The position numbers and the translations under genes were made by a program. DNA of 43,670 bases from CAXMQS01 sp964195995 (lineage in GTDB: Bacteria > Actinomycetota > Acidimicrobiia > Spongiisociales > JAOTWH01), in the NCBI GenBank assembly GCA_964195995.1, contig CAXMQS010000059.1, positions 1 to 43,670 of the forward strand, given 5' to 3'. The notes under the pieces were generated by a model. It ran no database searches. It had not been told where the DNA came from and saw only the letters and a program-made list of their open reading frames with translations. This document shows positions 7,618 through 16,453 of the stretch, piece by piece. Positions within the stretch are counted from its first letter, which is position 1. Each line of letters begins with the position of its first letter.

Positions 7618-9354
7618 GTGGCATACCAAGCGCTCTATCGCAAACACCGACCGCAGACCTTCGAGGAGGTCGTTGGCCAGGACCACGTCACGACCACCCT
7701 GACCCGCGAGGTCGTCGACGGCAAGGTCGCCCACGCCTATCTCTTCTCGGGTCCCCGCGGCACAGGCAAGACCACGACCGCCCGCATCCTGGCCAAGGCT
7801 CTCAACTGTCAGAACCGCTCAGAAGAAGGCCAGCCCTGCAACGAGTGCGTTAGCTGCGTCGGCATCACGAACGCCTCGTCTCTGGATGTCATCGAGCTCG
7901 ACGCGGCATCCCACAACAAGGTCGAGGACGTGCGCGAGATCAGGGTCAACGCGGGCACCGTTGCCTCGATGGGCGGCGCCAAGCGCGTCTACATCCTCGA
8001 CGAGGCACACATGTTGTCCCGCGCTGCCTCCAACGCTCTTCTCAAGATCCTTGAGGAGCCGCCGGATCATGTCCACTTCGTGATGGCGACGACGGAGCCC
8101 TACAAGCTCCCAGACACCATCAGATCGCGAGCTCAGCACTTCGACTTCCATCCCATCTCGCGCGATGTGCTGCGCAACCATGTGGAGTCGATCGGAGCCA
8201 AGGAGGGCTATTCGATAACGGACGATGCTGCGGCCCTCATCGTGGAACACGCAGCTGGTTCTGCGCGTGACGCCCTCAGCCTGCTGGAACAGGTGGCAGC
8301 GCTTGGCGAGGGCAAGGTCGAAGTCGGAATGGTCACGAAGGCGCTGGGCCTCGCCGATCGCCAGGCATTCGATCGGCTGGCCGCGGCTATCGATGAGAAC
8401 GACGCTCCGGCGGCACTCGAGTTGGTGGCGACGCTGGCATCCCAGGGCGCCGACTTGCGCCACTTCGTTGCCGAGGCCCTTGGGTTCTTCCGCGGTGTCT
8501 TCCTGGCGCAGTACGCCCCCAACGTCGATGAGATCGTCGACGAGTCTGCTGAGACCGTTGACACGTGGAGGCAGACGGCGCGGATGCTCGACTCGGGAGA
8601 CGTGCTGCGAGCGATCGATCAGCTATCGGATGTGCTTGCCCAGCTGCGGGACGGTCGGGAGGAACGGCTGGTTGTGGAGTTGGCGTTGCTGCGCCTGACC
8701 CGTCCCGAGACCGCCTTTGACTCGGCATCGTTGGCATCTCGGCTTGACCGGGTCGAGGAGAAGATGCGCCGATCCCCGGCGGCGACTACGCCGACGGCCA
8801 CACCCACGCCGCAGGTGGAGGCTTCGGCTCCGCTGGAGATGTCCGAGGAGGCAAAGCCCCCGGTCGCTGCCGTAGCAGACGTCGGAGACGCCAAGGCGCC
8901 CGAAGCGCCGATGGAACTGCCGACGGCGCCTCCAGCCGAAGGCCTGACCCTGGAGGGGGTCGAGACCATCTGGCCTGCTCTGGTGGCAAGGGTTCGCGAT
9001 GACACCGGTCCGCGCCGCCATGCCCTTTTCCGAGAGACCACTCCGACCGCGGTGAAGGAGCCCGCCACCATCGTGCTCGGGGTGCCTGCGCATCTTCCCT
9101 TTCACCTCGAACAGCTGAAGGCCGACCTCGAACTACAACGAGTCGCTACCGAATCTGCAGTGGAGCTTCTCGGTGGTTCGGTGACCTTCGAGTTCGAAGC
9201 GACCGCCGACCGCCAGCAGGCCCCCGACATCGCCGACGAGCTGCCCGAGAAGGTGCCGGACAAAGCGCACCTGGCCGTCGCTCCAGAGGGGGGCGACGAC
9301 CCGACTGGGCTCATTCTCGAGGAGCTTGGCGGCTCCGTAGTCGCCGACGACTGA
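7618..9354 (+). CDS. dnaX: DNA polymerase III subunit gamma/tau
   Basis: A 578-residue clamp-loader ATPase. The frame is open further upstream, but the family N-terminus AYQALYRKHRPQTFEEVVGQ begins right after the GTG at 7618. Walker A is GPRGTGKT (45-52). The zinc module has Cys64, 74, 77 and 80. Walker B is ILDEAHML and the arginine-finger region is NALLKILEEPP. Residues from about 390 to 490 are an Ala/Pro/Glu-rich linker, after which a tau-like C-terminal domain follows. It loads the beta clamp on DNA and couples the replisome. It begins the dnaX-ybaB-recR series conserved in many bacteria, with 35 bp to the next gene. No SRP RNA gene is seen between it and the divergent nucleotidase. Confidence 0.95.
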   Translation: MAYQALYRKHRPQTFEEVVGQDHVTTTLTREVVDGKVAHAYLFSGPRGTGKTTTARILAKALNCQNRSEEGQPCNECVSCVGITNASSLDVIELDAASHNKVEDVREIRVNAGTVASMGGAKRVYILDEAHMLSRAASNALLKILEEPPDHVHFVMATTEPYKLPDTIRSRAQHFDFHPISRDVLRNHVESIGAKEGYSITDDAAALIVEHAAGSARDALSLLEQVAALGEGKVEVGMVTKALGLADRQAFDRLAAAIDENDAPAALELVATLASQGADLRHFVAEALGFFRGVFLAQYAPNVDEIVDESAETVDTWRQTARMLDSGDVLRAIDQLSDVLAQLRDGREERLVVELALLRLTRPETAFDSASLASRLDRVEEKMRRSPAATTPTATPTPQVEASAPLEMSEEAKPPVAAVADVGDAKAPEAPMELPTAPPAEGLTLEGVETIWPALVARVRDDTGPRRHALFRETTPTAVKEPATIVLGVPAHLPFHLEQLKADLELQRVATESAVELLGGSVTFEFEATADRQQAPDIADELPEKVPDKAHLAVAPEGGDDPTGLILEELGGSVVADD

Positions 9355-9389
9355 TCCATCGTCGCCAGGGCTACCGCTACCCTCATCCC

Positions 9390-9740
9390 ATGGCCAAACC
9401 ACCCCGCGGCGGCATGCCCGACATGCGAAAACTACTCGAGCAAGCGCAGCAGATGCAGGCCGACATGGCCAAGGCTCAGGAGGAATTGGAGGGTAAGACC
9501 TTCGAGGCGACCGCAGGCGGTGGCGTTGTGACGGCCATCGTCACAGGGGCAGGCAACCTTGCCGAGGTCTCGCTCGACCCGTCGATACTGGATCCGGAGG
9601 ACCCCGAGATGGTTGGCGACCTCGTCGTAGCTGCCGTCAACCAGGCCTTGCAGCAGGCCCAGGAGGCAACGGCCTCGGCGATGGACGGCGCGGCCGGGCT
9701 CGATGTTGGCAGCCTCGGCCTTGGCGACCTTCTCGGCTGA
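9390..9740 (+). CDS. YbaB/EbfC nucleoid-associated protein
   Basis: A 116-residue protein with the YbaB pattern: a Met/Gln/Ala-rich helix (LLEQAQQMQADMAKAQEEL), then EATAGGGVVTAIVTGAGNLAEVSLDPSILDPED, which matches the dimer strands, and a C-terminal helix ending in an Ala/Gly-rich tail. The family forms dimers that bind DNA with low sequence specificity. Its place between dnaX and recR is the classical arrangement. Its stop overlaps the recR start in TGATG, so recR translation is likely coupled to it. Confidence 0.93.
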   Translation: MAKPPRGGMPDMRKLLEQAQQMQADMAKAQEELEGKTFEATAGGGVVTAIVTGAGNLAEVSLDPSILDPEDPEMVGDLVVAAVNQALQQAQEATASAMDGAAGLDVGSLGLGDLLG

Positions 9741-10339
9741 TGTTCGAGCCTCCCGTCCAAAAGCTCATTGACGAGCTGTCCCGGCTCCCTGGCATCGGGC
9801 AGAAGTCCGCGCAACGCTTGGCCTTCCACCTGCTCCACATCGAGCTGACCGATGCCATGAGGCTGGCTGAAGCCATCGAGGAGCTGCGTAAGACGGTGAG
9901 ACTGTGTGTCCGCTGTTTCAACGTGACGGGCGAGGAGCAGTGCTCGATCTGCCAGGACACCCGCCGCGAGGTGACGCTGGTGTGCGTCGTCGAGAGGGCG
10001 CAGGACATTTCAGTTCTCGAGCGCACCGGGGAGTTCCGTGGTCGATACCACGTTCTTGGCGGGGCGATCTCGCCGATCGAGGGCATCGGGCCAGAGCAGC
10101 TCAACGTCAAGGCTCTCGTCGACCGAGTCGAGACTGAGGGGATCAAGGAAGTCATCGTCGCCACCAACCCGACTGTCGAAGGGGACGCCACGGCTCTCTA
10201 CCTGGCCCGTCTCCTCAAGCCGGCAGAGATCATGGTGACGAGGCTCGCCTCCGGTCTGCCGGTTGGTGGTGACCTCGACTACGCCGACGAGCTGACCCTC
10301 GGCAGGGCTCTTGTCGGCCGCCGCCAACTAGACGGCTAG
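9740..10339 (+). CDS. recR: Recombination mediator RecR
   Basis: A 199-residue protein of typical RecR length. The N-terminal helix-hairpin-helix is LSRLPGIGQKSAQRLAFHLL. The zinc finger uses Cys56, Cys59, Cys68 and Cys71 (CVRCF, then CSIC). The Toprim domain follows, with VCVVERAQDISVLERTGEFRGRYHVLGG shortened here to its key E and D positions, and the C-terminal LASGLPVGGDLDYADE motif closes the fold. RecR works with RecF and RecO to load RecA on gapped DNA. It starts at the ATG that overlaps the ybaB stop. Confidence 0.96.
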   Translation: MFEPPVQKLIDELSRLPGIGQKSAQRLAFHLLHIELTDAMRLAEAIEELRKTVRLCVRCFNVTGEEQCSICQDTRREVTLVCVVERAQDISVLERTGEFRGRYHVLGGAISPIEGIGPEQLNVKALVDRVETEGIKEVIVATNPTVEGDATALYLARLLKPAEIMVTRLASGLPVGGDLDYADELTLGRALVGRRQLDG

Positions 10340-10343
10340 CAGC

Positions 10344-11426
10344 ATGAGGGTCCTCCTCGTCGAGCCGTACTTCGGCGGCTCGCATCGGCAGTGGGCCGAA
10401 GGCTTCGCCGCCGCCAGCACCAACGAAGTGCACCTCGTTACTCACGATGCGAGGTTCTGGAAGTGGCGTATGGAGGGTGGCCACGTGACGCTGAGCCAGT
10501 CGGCGTCCGAGGTGGTCGCAAGGCATGGGCGGCCAGATGTGCTCCTGGCCTCAGACATGCTCAACTTGCCGGCCTTCCTCGGTGCCAGCCGGAGCTTTCT
10601 CGGGGATCCGGCGACGGCTCTCTTCATGCACGAGAACCAACTCACTTATCCGGCGTCCCATCAGGTGCAGGAGCTTCTCACCCACGCCGTCATCAACTGG
10701 ACGAGCGCCGCCGCCGCCGACAGTGTGTTCTTCAACTCCGGCTACCACCTCGAGAGTTTCTTCGGCGCTCTGCCGGAGCTGCTCGGTCGCTTCCCTGACT
10801 ACCGCCATTCCGCGCTTATCGATGGCACAAGGGCTCGCTCTTCCGTGCTGCCGGTTGGAGTTGACCTGGGGCGACTCGACTCAGTCGTTGCCACGAGGAC
10901 ATCACCGCCGCTCATCCTGTGGAATCAGCGATGGGAACACGACAAGAACCCGGCGGAGTTCTTCGGGGCGCTCGACGCATTGGCCGATGACGGCATCGAC
11001 TTCCGGGTCGCCCTCGCCGGGGAAGCCTTCAGCACCATCCCCGGAGAGTTCGAGGCGGCCCGGGATCGGCTGGGACGGCGAGTCGTTCACTTCGGGTTCG
11101 CGGAACCTGCGGCCTACGCAGACCTGCTGCGGGCCGCCGACATCGTTGTCAGCACCGCCAATCACGAGTTCTTCGGCGTCGCCATAGTCGAGGCGATCTA
11201 TGCCGGCGCCTGGCCTGTGCTCCCCAACCGTCTCGCCTATCCGGGGCACGTTCCCGAGGCGCGGCACGCCGAGGTCCTGTACGACGACTTCGATGGGCTA
11301 GTGGATCACCTGCGGCGACTCGTCAAAGCTCCTCCGACCGAATCGCTCGGCAAGCATGTGCGGCACTACGACTGGTCGGTGGTCGGACCGCAGTACGACG
11401 CGGCACTTCAGGCCTTGGTGAGCTGA
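10344..11426 (+). CDS. DUF3524 glycosyltransferase, QTMAN/GTDC1-like
   Basis: A 360-residue glycosyltransferase of the family that includes animal GTDC1, described as tRNA-queuosine mannosyltransferase (QTMAN). The N-terminus MRVLLVEPYFGGSHRQWAEG and the W-K-W-R-M element soon after are hallmarks of DUF3524. FMHENQLTYP and FFNSGYH are also family-typical. The C-terminal half is GT-B-like, with LWNQRWEHDKNP and the donor-binding Glu region STANHEFFGVAIVEAIYAG. Bacterial members are not well studied; modification of queuosine in tRNA is a family-based hypothesis. It begins 4 bp after the recR stop, so it is probably on the same transcript. No queuosine synthesis genes are in the window. Confidence 0.82.
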   Translation: MRVLLVEPYFGGSHRQWAEGFAAASTNEVHLVTHDARFWKWRMEGGHVTLSQSASEVVARHGRPDVLLASDMLNLPAFLGASRSFLGDPATALFMHENQLTYPASHQVQELLTHAVINWTSAAAADSVFFNSGYHLESFFGALPELLGRFPDYRHSALIDGTRARSSVLPVGVDLGRLDSVVATRTSPPLILWNQRWEHDKNPAEFFGALDALADDGIDFRVALAGEAFSTIPGEFEAARDRLGRRVVHFGFAEPAAYADLLRAADIVVSTANHEFFGVAIVEAIYAGAWPVLPNRLAYPGHVPEARHAEVLYDDFDGLVDHLRRLVKAPPTESLGKHVRHYDWSVVGPQYDAALQALVS

Positions 11427-11435
11427 GGGGGAGTC

Positions 11436-12443
11436 CTAGGACTGAGTGATGTGGTCGCTCGTCACGTAGTCGGCGAGGTTCTCGAGGCGGTCGAACCGAT
11501 GCGTTGCCTCCATGAATCGCACGGTGCCTGTCTTAGATCGCATAACGACGCTGTGGGTTTCGGCCCGGCCGCTGCTGTAGCGAACGCCGTTGAGGAGCTC
11601 ACCGTTGGTAACACCGGTGGCGGCGAAGAACGTGTTGTCGGAGTTGACGAGATCGGTGTTGGTGAGCACCCTGGTGAGGTCGTGTCCTTCGGCCTTGGCG
11701 TACTCCCGCTCCGAGTCGTCACGGGGCCACAGTCGGCACTGCATTTCGCCGCCAAGAGCAGCCAGGGCGCATACGGCGGTAACCGCCTCGGGTGAGCCGC
11801 CGACGCCAAGCAGGATGTCGATACCGGAGTCGGGGATACAGGTGGCGATGGCAGCCGAGATGTCACCATCACGGATGAGTCGGATGCGCGCCCCGGCCTC
11901 CCTGACCTCTGTGATGAGGTCGACGTTGCGCGGCCTATCGAGGATGATCGCGGTCACATTCGAAGGAGACTTCTCGAGGGCGGCAGCAACTCGGTTCAGG
12001 TTCTCGGCGACGGGTGCATCGAGGTCAATGGAGCCGGCGGCCTCCTCGCCGACGGCGATCTTGTCCATGTAGACCAGGCTCCCGGGGGCGTACATCGACC
12101 CTCGTTGGGCCGCGCCGATGACAGCCAGCGCCCCTGGCCCACCTTCGGCCGTCAGCCGGGTGCCATCAACGGGGTCGACGGCGACATCCATGAGCAATGG
12201 AGCACCGTTGCCGACGCGCTCACCGTTGTAGAGCATCGGCGCTTCGTCCTTCTCGCCCTCGCCGATAACGACGATGCCGTCCATGTCGACGGATGACAGC
12301 ACGGAGCGCATGGCGTCGACGGCGGCTTGGTCGACAGCCTCCTTGTTCGCTTTGCCCTGATGCTGCGCGGCCGCCATGGCGGCGGCTTCGGTCACCCGGA
12401 CAAGTTCGAGGGCGAGATTTCGATCTGGAGGGCTGTTGCTCAT
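11436..12443 (-). CDS. glpX: Fructose-1,6-bisphosphatase, class II
   Basis: A 335-residue enzyme of gluconeogenesis that converts fructose 1,6-bisphosphate to fructose 6-phosphate. Family motifs are RNLALELVRVTEAAA near the N-terminus, GEGEKDEAPMLY (metal-binding acids), DVAVDPVDGT (the Li-sensitive phosphatase motif D-P-x-D-G-T) and GVGGSPEAV. The frame is open a further 204 bp upstream, but that part is the thiolase gene in another frame; the ATG at 12443 gives the normal N-terminus. This start overlaps the thiolase stop (ATGA), so the two are coupled. GlpX is the usual FBPase of Actinobacteria. It ends 9 bp from the convergent glycosyltransferase stop. Confidence 0.93.
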   Translation of the reverse strand: MSNSPPDRNLALELVRVTEAAAMAAAQHQGKANKEAVDQAAVDAMRSVLSSVDMDGIVVIGEGEKDEAPMLYNGERVGNGAPLLMDVAVDPVDGTRLTAEGGPGALAVIGAAQRGSMYAPGSLVYMDKIAVGEEAAGSIDLDAPVAENLNRVAAALEKSPSNVTAIILDRPRNVDLITEVREAGARIRLIRDGDISAAIATCIPDSGIDILLGVGGSPEAVTAVCALAALGGEMQCRLWPRDDSEREYAKAEGHDLTRVLTNTDLVNSDNTFFAATGVTNGELLNGVRYSSGRAETHSVVMRSKTGTVRFMEATHRFDRLENLADYVTSDHITQS

Positions 12444-13618
12444 GTGACCTCCACAATGATGGCGTCGCCCTGGCCGCCGCCGCCGCATAGGGCCGCGGCA
12501 CCAACGCCTCCGCCCCTGGCTTGAAGGGCATTGACCAGCGTCACCACGATGCGAGCGCCCGTCGCTCCGAGCGGGTGTCCGAGTGCCACCGCACCGCCGT
12601 GGGGGTTGACGATGTCGTGTCCAAGGTCGAGCATCCCGGCAGACCATAGGGCCACGGCGGCGAACGCCTCGTTGATCTCGACGACGTCGAGGTCAGATGA
12701 GGACATCGATGCTCGCTTGAGAGCGACTCGCAGGGCTTCGGCTGGCCGCTCGTGGAGAGTGGCGTCTTCGCCACCGATCTGTCCGTAGCTCACGATCTTG
12801 GCAAGCACGGGGAGTCCGGCGGCGTCTGCCGCGTCCGCGTCGGCGAGCACCAGCGCAGCGCCGCCGTCAGAGATCTGCGAGGAATTGCCTGCCGTGATGG
12901 TCCCGTTCCCGCTGAACGCCGGCCGCAGGCCTGCCAGGGTCTCGGTTGTGGTGTCCGGCCGGATGCCCTCATCTGCACTCACCTCGAGAGGGTCCGACTT
13001 GCGTTGCGGCACCTTCACCGAGACGATCTCCTTGGCGAAGTGCCCGCCGTCTGTGGCTGCTGCAGCCCGGGAATGGCTTGCTGCGGACCAATCGTCCTGT
13101 TCCTGTCGCCCGATGCCGAGCTTGGTGTTCTTGTGGTCGGAAGACTCACCCATCGTGCACTGATCGAAGCTGCACCACAGGCCATCATGCGTCATGGAGT
13201 CGACAACGGTGCCGTCACCGAACCGTTGCCCCCACCTGGTGTTCGGCAAGAGGTAGGGAGCGTTACTCATCGATTCCATGCCACCGGCGACGACGAATTT
13301 GGATTCGCCGAGCCGAATGTGACGGTCGGCCTCGGCGATCGCCGTCATACCCGAGAGGCACACCTTGTTGATCGTTGTCGATGGGACCGTCATGGGTAGG
13401 CCGGCCAGCGAAGCCGCCTGCCTGCTCGGTATCTGGCCCACACCGGCGCCGATGACGTGACCGAAGAGCACTTCGTCGACCTCACCGACCGCAATGCCTG
13501 ATCGCTCGATGGCGCCCCTGATGGCAGCCGCACCCAGCTCAACGGCGTTGAGTGGCTGCAATACGCCGCCGAACCTTCCGATGGCCGTCCTGGCGATGGA
13601 TGTGATGACAGTGCTCAT
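12440..13618 (-). CDS. Acetyl-CoA C-acyltransferase (thiolase)
   Basis: A 392-residue thiolase. The nucleophile is Cys87 in NKVCLSGMTA, and the catalytic His348 lies in ALGHPLGATGAR. The second Cys, C378, is in LCGGGGQGDA, and NEAFA supplies the oxyanion residue. Length and these spacings match the biosynthetic thiolase branch that condenses two acetyl-CoA or cleaves acetoacetyl-CoA; longer acyl chains are possible. It is followed directly by glpX with a 4-bp overlap. The gene starts 49 bp from the divergent methylmalonyl-CoA epimerase gene, so the gap must hold both promoters. Confidence 0.92.
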   Translation of the reverse strand: MSTVITSIARTAIGRFGGVLQPLNAVELGAAAIRGAIERSGIAVGEVDEVLFGHVIGAGVGQIPSRQAASLAGLPMTVPSTTINKVCLSGMTAIAEADRHIRLGESKFVVAGGMESMSNAPYLLPNTRWGQRFGDGTVVDSMTHDGLWCSFDQCTMGESSDHKNTKLGIGRQEQDDWSAASHSRAAAATDGGHFAKEIVSVKVPQRKSDPLEVSADEGIRPDTTTETLAGLRPAFSGNGTITAGNSSQISDGGAALVLADADAADAAGLPVLAKIVSYGQIGGEDATLHERPAEALRVALKRASMSSSDLDVVEINEAFAAVALWSAGMLDLGHDIVNPHGGAVALGHPLGATGARIVVTLVNALQARGGGVGAAALCGGGGQGDAIIVEVT

Positions 13619-13667
13619 AGACCTCGCCTCCCCCCTGACTTTATCCGAGCCTTTAGAGTGGCCGCCC

Positions 13668-14075
13668 GTGTTCGCCTACAACGTCCACCACGTCGGCATC
13701 GCCGTCAACGATCTTGACGAGGCCATTGCCAGGCATGTCGGTCTCTACGGCGGCGAGCCGCTGTATCGCGAACTTGTCGAGTCACAGGGAGTAGAGGAAG
13801 CCATGATTCCCCTGGGTGGCACCTCGATCCAGCTGCTCCAGCCGACCAGCGAGGACTCCCCGGTCGGCCGCTTTCTCGCCAAGCGTGGTGAGGGGCTTCA
13901 TCACATCGCCTACGCGGTCGCGGACATCGAGGCGGCTATGGCCCACCTGGAATCCGAGGGGGTCGAGTTGATAGATGTGAAACCTCGGCGGGGCGGCGGA
14001 GGTCACAAGATCGCGTTCGTCCATCCGCGTGCGTTCGCGGGAACGCTGATCGAACTGATCGAGGTCGCCGAATGA
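13668..14075 (+). CDS. mce: Methylmalonyl-CoA epimerase
   Basis: A 135-residue protein of the vicinal oxygen chelate fold. NVHHVGIAVNDLDEA holds the first metal-binding His, LLQPTSEDSPVGRFL the middle part, and GLHHIAYAVADIEAAM the second His. AGTLIELIEV near the end carries the Glu. The enzyme interconverts the D and L forms of methylmalonyl-CoA in the propionyl-CoA pathway. The open frame runs further upstream, but the GTG at 13668 directly precedes the family N-terminus (FAYNVHHVG). Its stop overlaps the next ATG by 4 bp. The partner below resembles an acyl-CoA carboxylase small subunit, which fits the same pathway. Confidence 0.9.
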   Translation: MFAYNVHHVGIAVNDLDEAIARHVGLYGGEPLYRELVESQGVEEAMIPLGGTSIQLLQPTSEDSPVGRFLAKRGEGLHHIAYAVADIEAAMAHLESEGVELIDVKPRRGGGGHKIAFVHPRAFAGTLIELIEVAE

Positions 14076-14272
14076 AGTATCAGATCGTCGGTGGAGCCGG
14101 GCCCTACGAGGCCGCCGCCATCGTCGCCGCCATCGCTCGGATCATCGCCGAGCAGACGGCTGTCGCGGCGGCGCCGCCGCCCCCCCCGCAACAGTCGGCA
14201 TGGGTGACCGCTCTGTGGGCGGAGCGGGAGGCACTCGAGGACGACGCCGTCCAGTCGCTATTTGTTGAGTAG
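14072..14272 (+). CDS. Acyl-CoA carboxylase epsilon-subunit-like small protein
   Basis: A 66-residue protein with the layout of the epsilon subunit of actinobacterial acyl-CoA carboxylases: a short strand with Gly (YQIVGGAGPYEAAAI), an Ala-rich helix, a Pro-rich tether, and a C-terminal S-A-W motif (QQSAWVTALW). In Streptomyces and mycobacteria the epsilon protein stabilises the biotin carboxylase/carboxyltransferase complex. The overlap with methylmalonyl-CoA epimerase supports a link with propionyl-CoA carboxylase, though no large subunits are in the window. The C-terminal end overlaps the convergent histidine kinase gene by 15 bp. The family call is based on a short, low-complexity sequence and is moderate. 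Confidence 0.6.
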   Translation: MKYQIVGGAGPYEAAAIVAAIARIIAEQTAVAAAPPPPPQQSAWVTALWAEREALEDDAVQSLFVE

Positions 14273-15550
14273 AGGCTCGCTCGGTGCCGCGGTCCTCGCC
14301 GCCATCTTCATAGAGAAGAAGAAGTTGGCACCGGTGGGAAAGCGTGGCTCGAACCACAGGTCTCCGTCCATGGCGCGCATCAGCTTTCGCGCGATGGGAA
14401 GTCCTAGACCGACTCCACTAGCCACTCTGGCGTCCCCGGAGGAGCCTTGTTCGAAGCGCTCGAAAATGCGGCCCCTGTCTTCCTCTGGGATACCCGCCCC
14501 GTTGTCGGAAACGACGGCCTGAAGCATGTCTTCCTCGTTGATTCCCTGGATGAGGATCTGATCCCCGCCGTGCTTGATGGCGTTGACTACCAGGTTGCGA
14601 ATGACCTGCTGAAGCCGCATGAAGTCGGCCTCAACCATGATGCCCGCCGGCATAGATACCTCGAGATCCTTGTTCGTCTCGACCGCCAGGACATCGACGA
14701 TGGCATGGCACATCGTCCGTAGCTCGAAGACCGTTGTGTCGAGCTTGAGTCGCCCTGCTTCGATGCGGGGGATAACGAGGATGTCCTCCACGAGGTGGCT
14801 GAGATTGCGCACTTCGTTACCGATGATCCCGAGGAACTCGTCGACGGTGTCGTGATCGAGCTCCTGCCAATCCTGAGCGAGGGTCTCGGTGAAGCCGGCG
14901 ATCGAGGTGAGGGGAGTGCGGAGCTCGTGACTGACCATCGACACGAACTCGTTCTTCAGCTTTGCCGCGTCTCTCTCCCGGTCGAGCGCCGTCTCGTGGC
15001 GAGCGCGGGAACCGAGCAACGTCAGCGCGACCGCTGCCAGTAACAGCAGGACGCTGGCCAGAACCAGGATGGTCGTTGTTGTCGAGAACGTGAGCGAGGC
15101 GCCAACTGCGACGGCGGGGTTGGCGAGCGGAGCAAAGGGAACGATGAGGGCGGCCCAGGCAGCGGCGTAGGCGAGGATGATGACGGATCGTTGCGGCGGC
15201 AACAGGAGGGCAGCGGCTGTCAGCGCGTAGGCGAAACCGGCACCGGAGGGAACGTCCGGCTGCCCCGCGAACAGGACCATGCTGGCGATGAGTGAGGTAT
15301 CCATGAATACGGTGCCGAAAGGTGAGCTCGTCGAGTCCCGCAGCCTGGCGACGGCGTGGGTGGCCACGACACCGCCGGCGAGGACCAACGTCGTGGACGA
15401 CACGTTGACCTCGCCGAATGTGCTGATGATCCCGAAGACCGCTATCAGCGCCCCGCCTATGGCACGCGCCAGATGGACACCTCTGGCCACCTCGGAGTAG
15501 GGAACGGGCGCGAGACCTGAATGGAGCGAAAATGGCATCCTCAGAGGCAT
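14258..15550 (-). CDS. Membrane sensor histidine kinase
   Basis: A 430-residue kinase. Residues 27-180 hold about five or six hydrophobic segments with short loops, so sensing is probably within or near the membrane rather than by a large ectodomain. The HisKA domain has SMVSHELRTPLTSI with phospho-accepting His208. The catalytic domain has the N box (VIRNLVVNAIKHGG), the G1 box VSDNGAGIPEED, the F box (IFERF) and the G2 box (SGVGLGLPIARKLM). No cognate regulator gene is beside it; the receiver-only protein at 22252 is a distant candidate. It lies 27 bp downstream of the PHP gene and could be on its transcript. Confidence 0.92.
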   Translation of the reverse strand: MPLRMPFSLHSGLAPVPYSEVARGVHLARAIGGALIAVFGIISTFGEVNVSSTTLVLAGGVVATHAVARLRDSTSSPFGTVFMDTSLIASMVLFAGQPDVPSGAGFAYALTAAALLLPPQRSVIILAYAAAWAALIVPFAPLANPAVAVGASLTFSTTTTILVLASVLLLLAAVALTLLGSRARHETALDRERDAAKLKNEFVSMVSHELRTPLTSIAGFTETLAQDWQELDHDTVDEFLGIIGNEVRNLSHLVEDILVIPRIEAGRLKLDTTVFELRTMCHAIVDVLAVETNKDLEVSMPAGIMVEADFMRLQQVIRNLVVNAIKHGGDQILIQGINEEDMLQAVVSDNGAGIPEEDRGRIFERFEQGSSGDARVASGVGLGLPIARKLMRAMDGDLWFEPRFPTGANFFFSMKMAARTAAPSEPLLNK

Positions 15551-15577
15551 ATCGGCCGCTAGAGGCGATTGCTTGAC

Positions 15578-16423
15578 CTACAAGGAGGCTTGAGCTTTGC
15601 GAAGATCCTCCGCTGCGTGTTCGGGCACAACGAGGTCGCCCTTGCCATTTCCGATGGCGATGCCCGGCCGGAACCGACCGTGGTAATCGGAACCGCCTGT
15701 TGCCACCATGCCGAGCTGTGAGGCGAGCGTCGCCAGGTGCAGACGGGTCTCGGGTAGGTACTCGGGGTAGTGGGCCTCGATGCCCATAACCCCGGCCGCG
15801 GCCATCTCGCTGAACCCAGATCCATAGTCGGTAGCACTGACTCCAGTCGTGTGCGGATGGGCGACGACGGGAACCGCCTTCGATGCTCGCGCCAACTCGC
15901 AGGTCTCGCCAAGATCGAGGCGGAGTCGCTCCTGGTACGCAGGCCGTCCGTTCGCCAGATATTGGTCGAACGCCTCCTGAATCGTGGAGACGTGACCCTT
16001 GCGAACCATCACAGCGGCGATATGCGGGCGTCCGATACCGCGACCCTGCGCTTCCATCGAGACCTCGTCGTACGAGATCTCGATGCCCAGCCTATTGAGG
16101 ACCTCGACCACCCGAACGTTGCGATCCTTCCGGCCCTGCTGCAGCTCCCCCAGACGGTCTTGCAGCGGCCCGTCGCCTGGCTCCAGGAAGTAGACCAGCA
16201 GGTGCATCGCGCCGTGGGGCCACTCAACCGATAGCTCAGACCCGGCGATGAGATCGACGCCGAGTTCCGACGCCGTTTCTCGGGCCTCGGGGATTCCGTC
16301 GAGGTTGTCGTGATCCGTGAGGGCGATGGTGGTCAGGCCCGCAATTGCTGCCTTCCTGACAACGTCGGCAGGGGAGTCTCCGCCATCGGAGGCCGTTGAA
16401 TGGAGATGTAGGTCGACGGCCAC
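15578..16423 (-). CDS. PHP-domain phosphoesterase (RNase AM/YciV-like)
   Basis: A 281-residue PHP protein. Metal-binding motifs in order are DLHLHSTASDG, ALTDHDNLDG, GSELSVEW, a PHIA helix, VVAHPHTTG and TGGSDYHG near the C-terminus, where the conserved Asp-His pair lies. An AMP/RNA-binding insert domain fits residues 95-185. The E. coli relative TrpH/YciV releases nucleotides from 5' ends of short RNAs and hydrolyses 3',5'-nucleoside bisphosphates. That activity is the best guess here. The cyclophilin gene lies 30 bp upstream on the same strand. Confidence 0.85.
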   Translation of the reverse strand: MAVDLHLHSTASDGGDSPADVVRKAAIAGLTTIALTDHDNLDGIPEARETASELGVDLIAGSELSVEWPHGAMHLLVYFLEPGDGPLQDRLGELQQGRKDRNVRVVEVLNRLGIEISYDEVSMEAQGRGIGRPHIAAVMVRKGHVSTIQEAFDQYLANGRPAYQERLRLDLGETCELARASKAVPVVAHPHTTGVSATDYGSGFSEMAAAGVMGIEAHYPEYLPETRLHLATLASQLGMVATGGSDYHGRFRPGIAIGNGKGDLVVPEHAAEDLRKAQASL

Positions 16424-16453
16424 TAATGGCTCATCCGAGCAACCGCATCAGCC

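Noticed and set aside
8619..9105. Large minus-strand ORFs inside dnaX
   Set aside because: High-GC shadow frames opposite to the Ala/Pro linker of DnaX.
12444..12647. Upstream extension of glpX
   Set aside because: Arg-rich shadow of the thiolase gene; GlpX begins normally at 12443.
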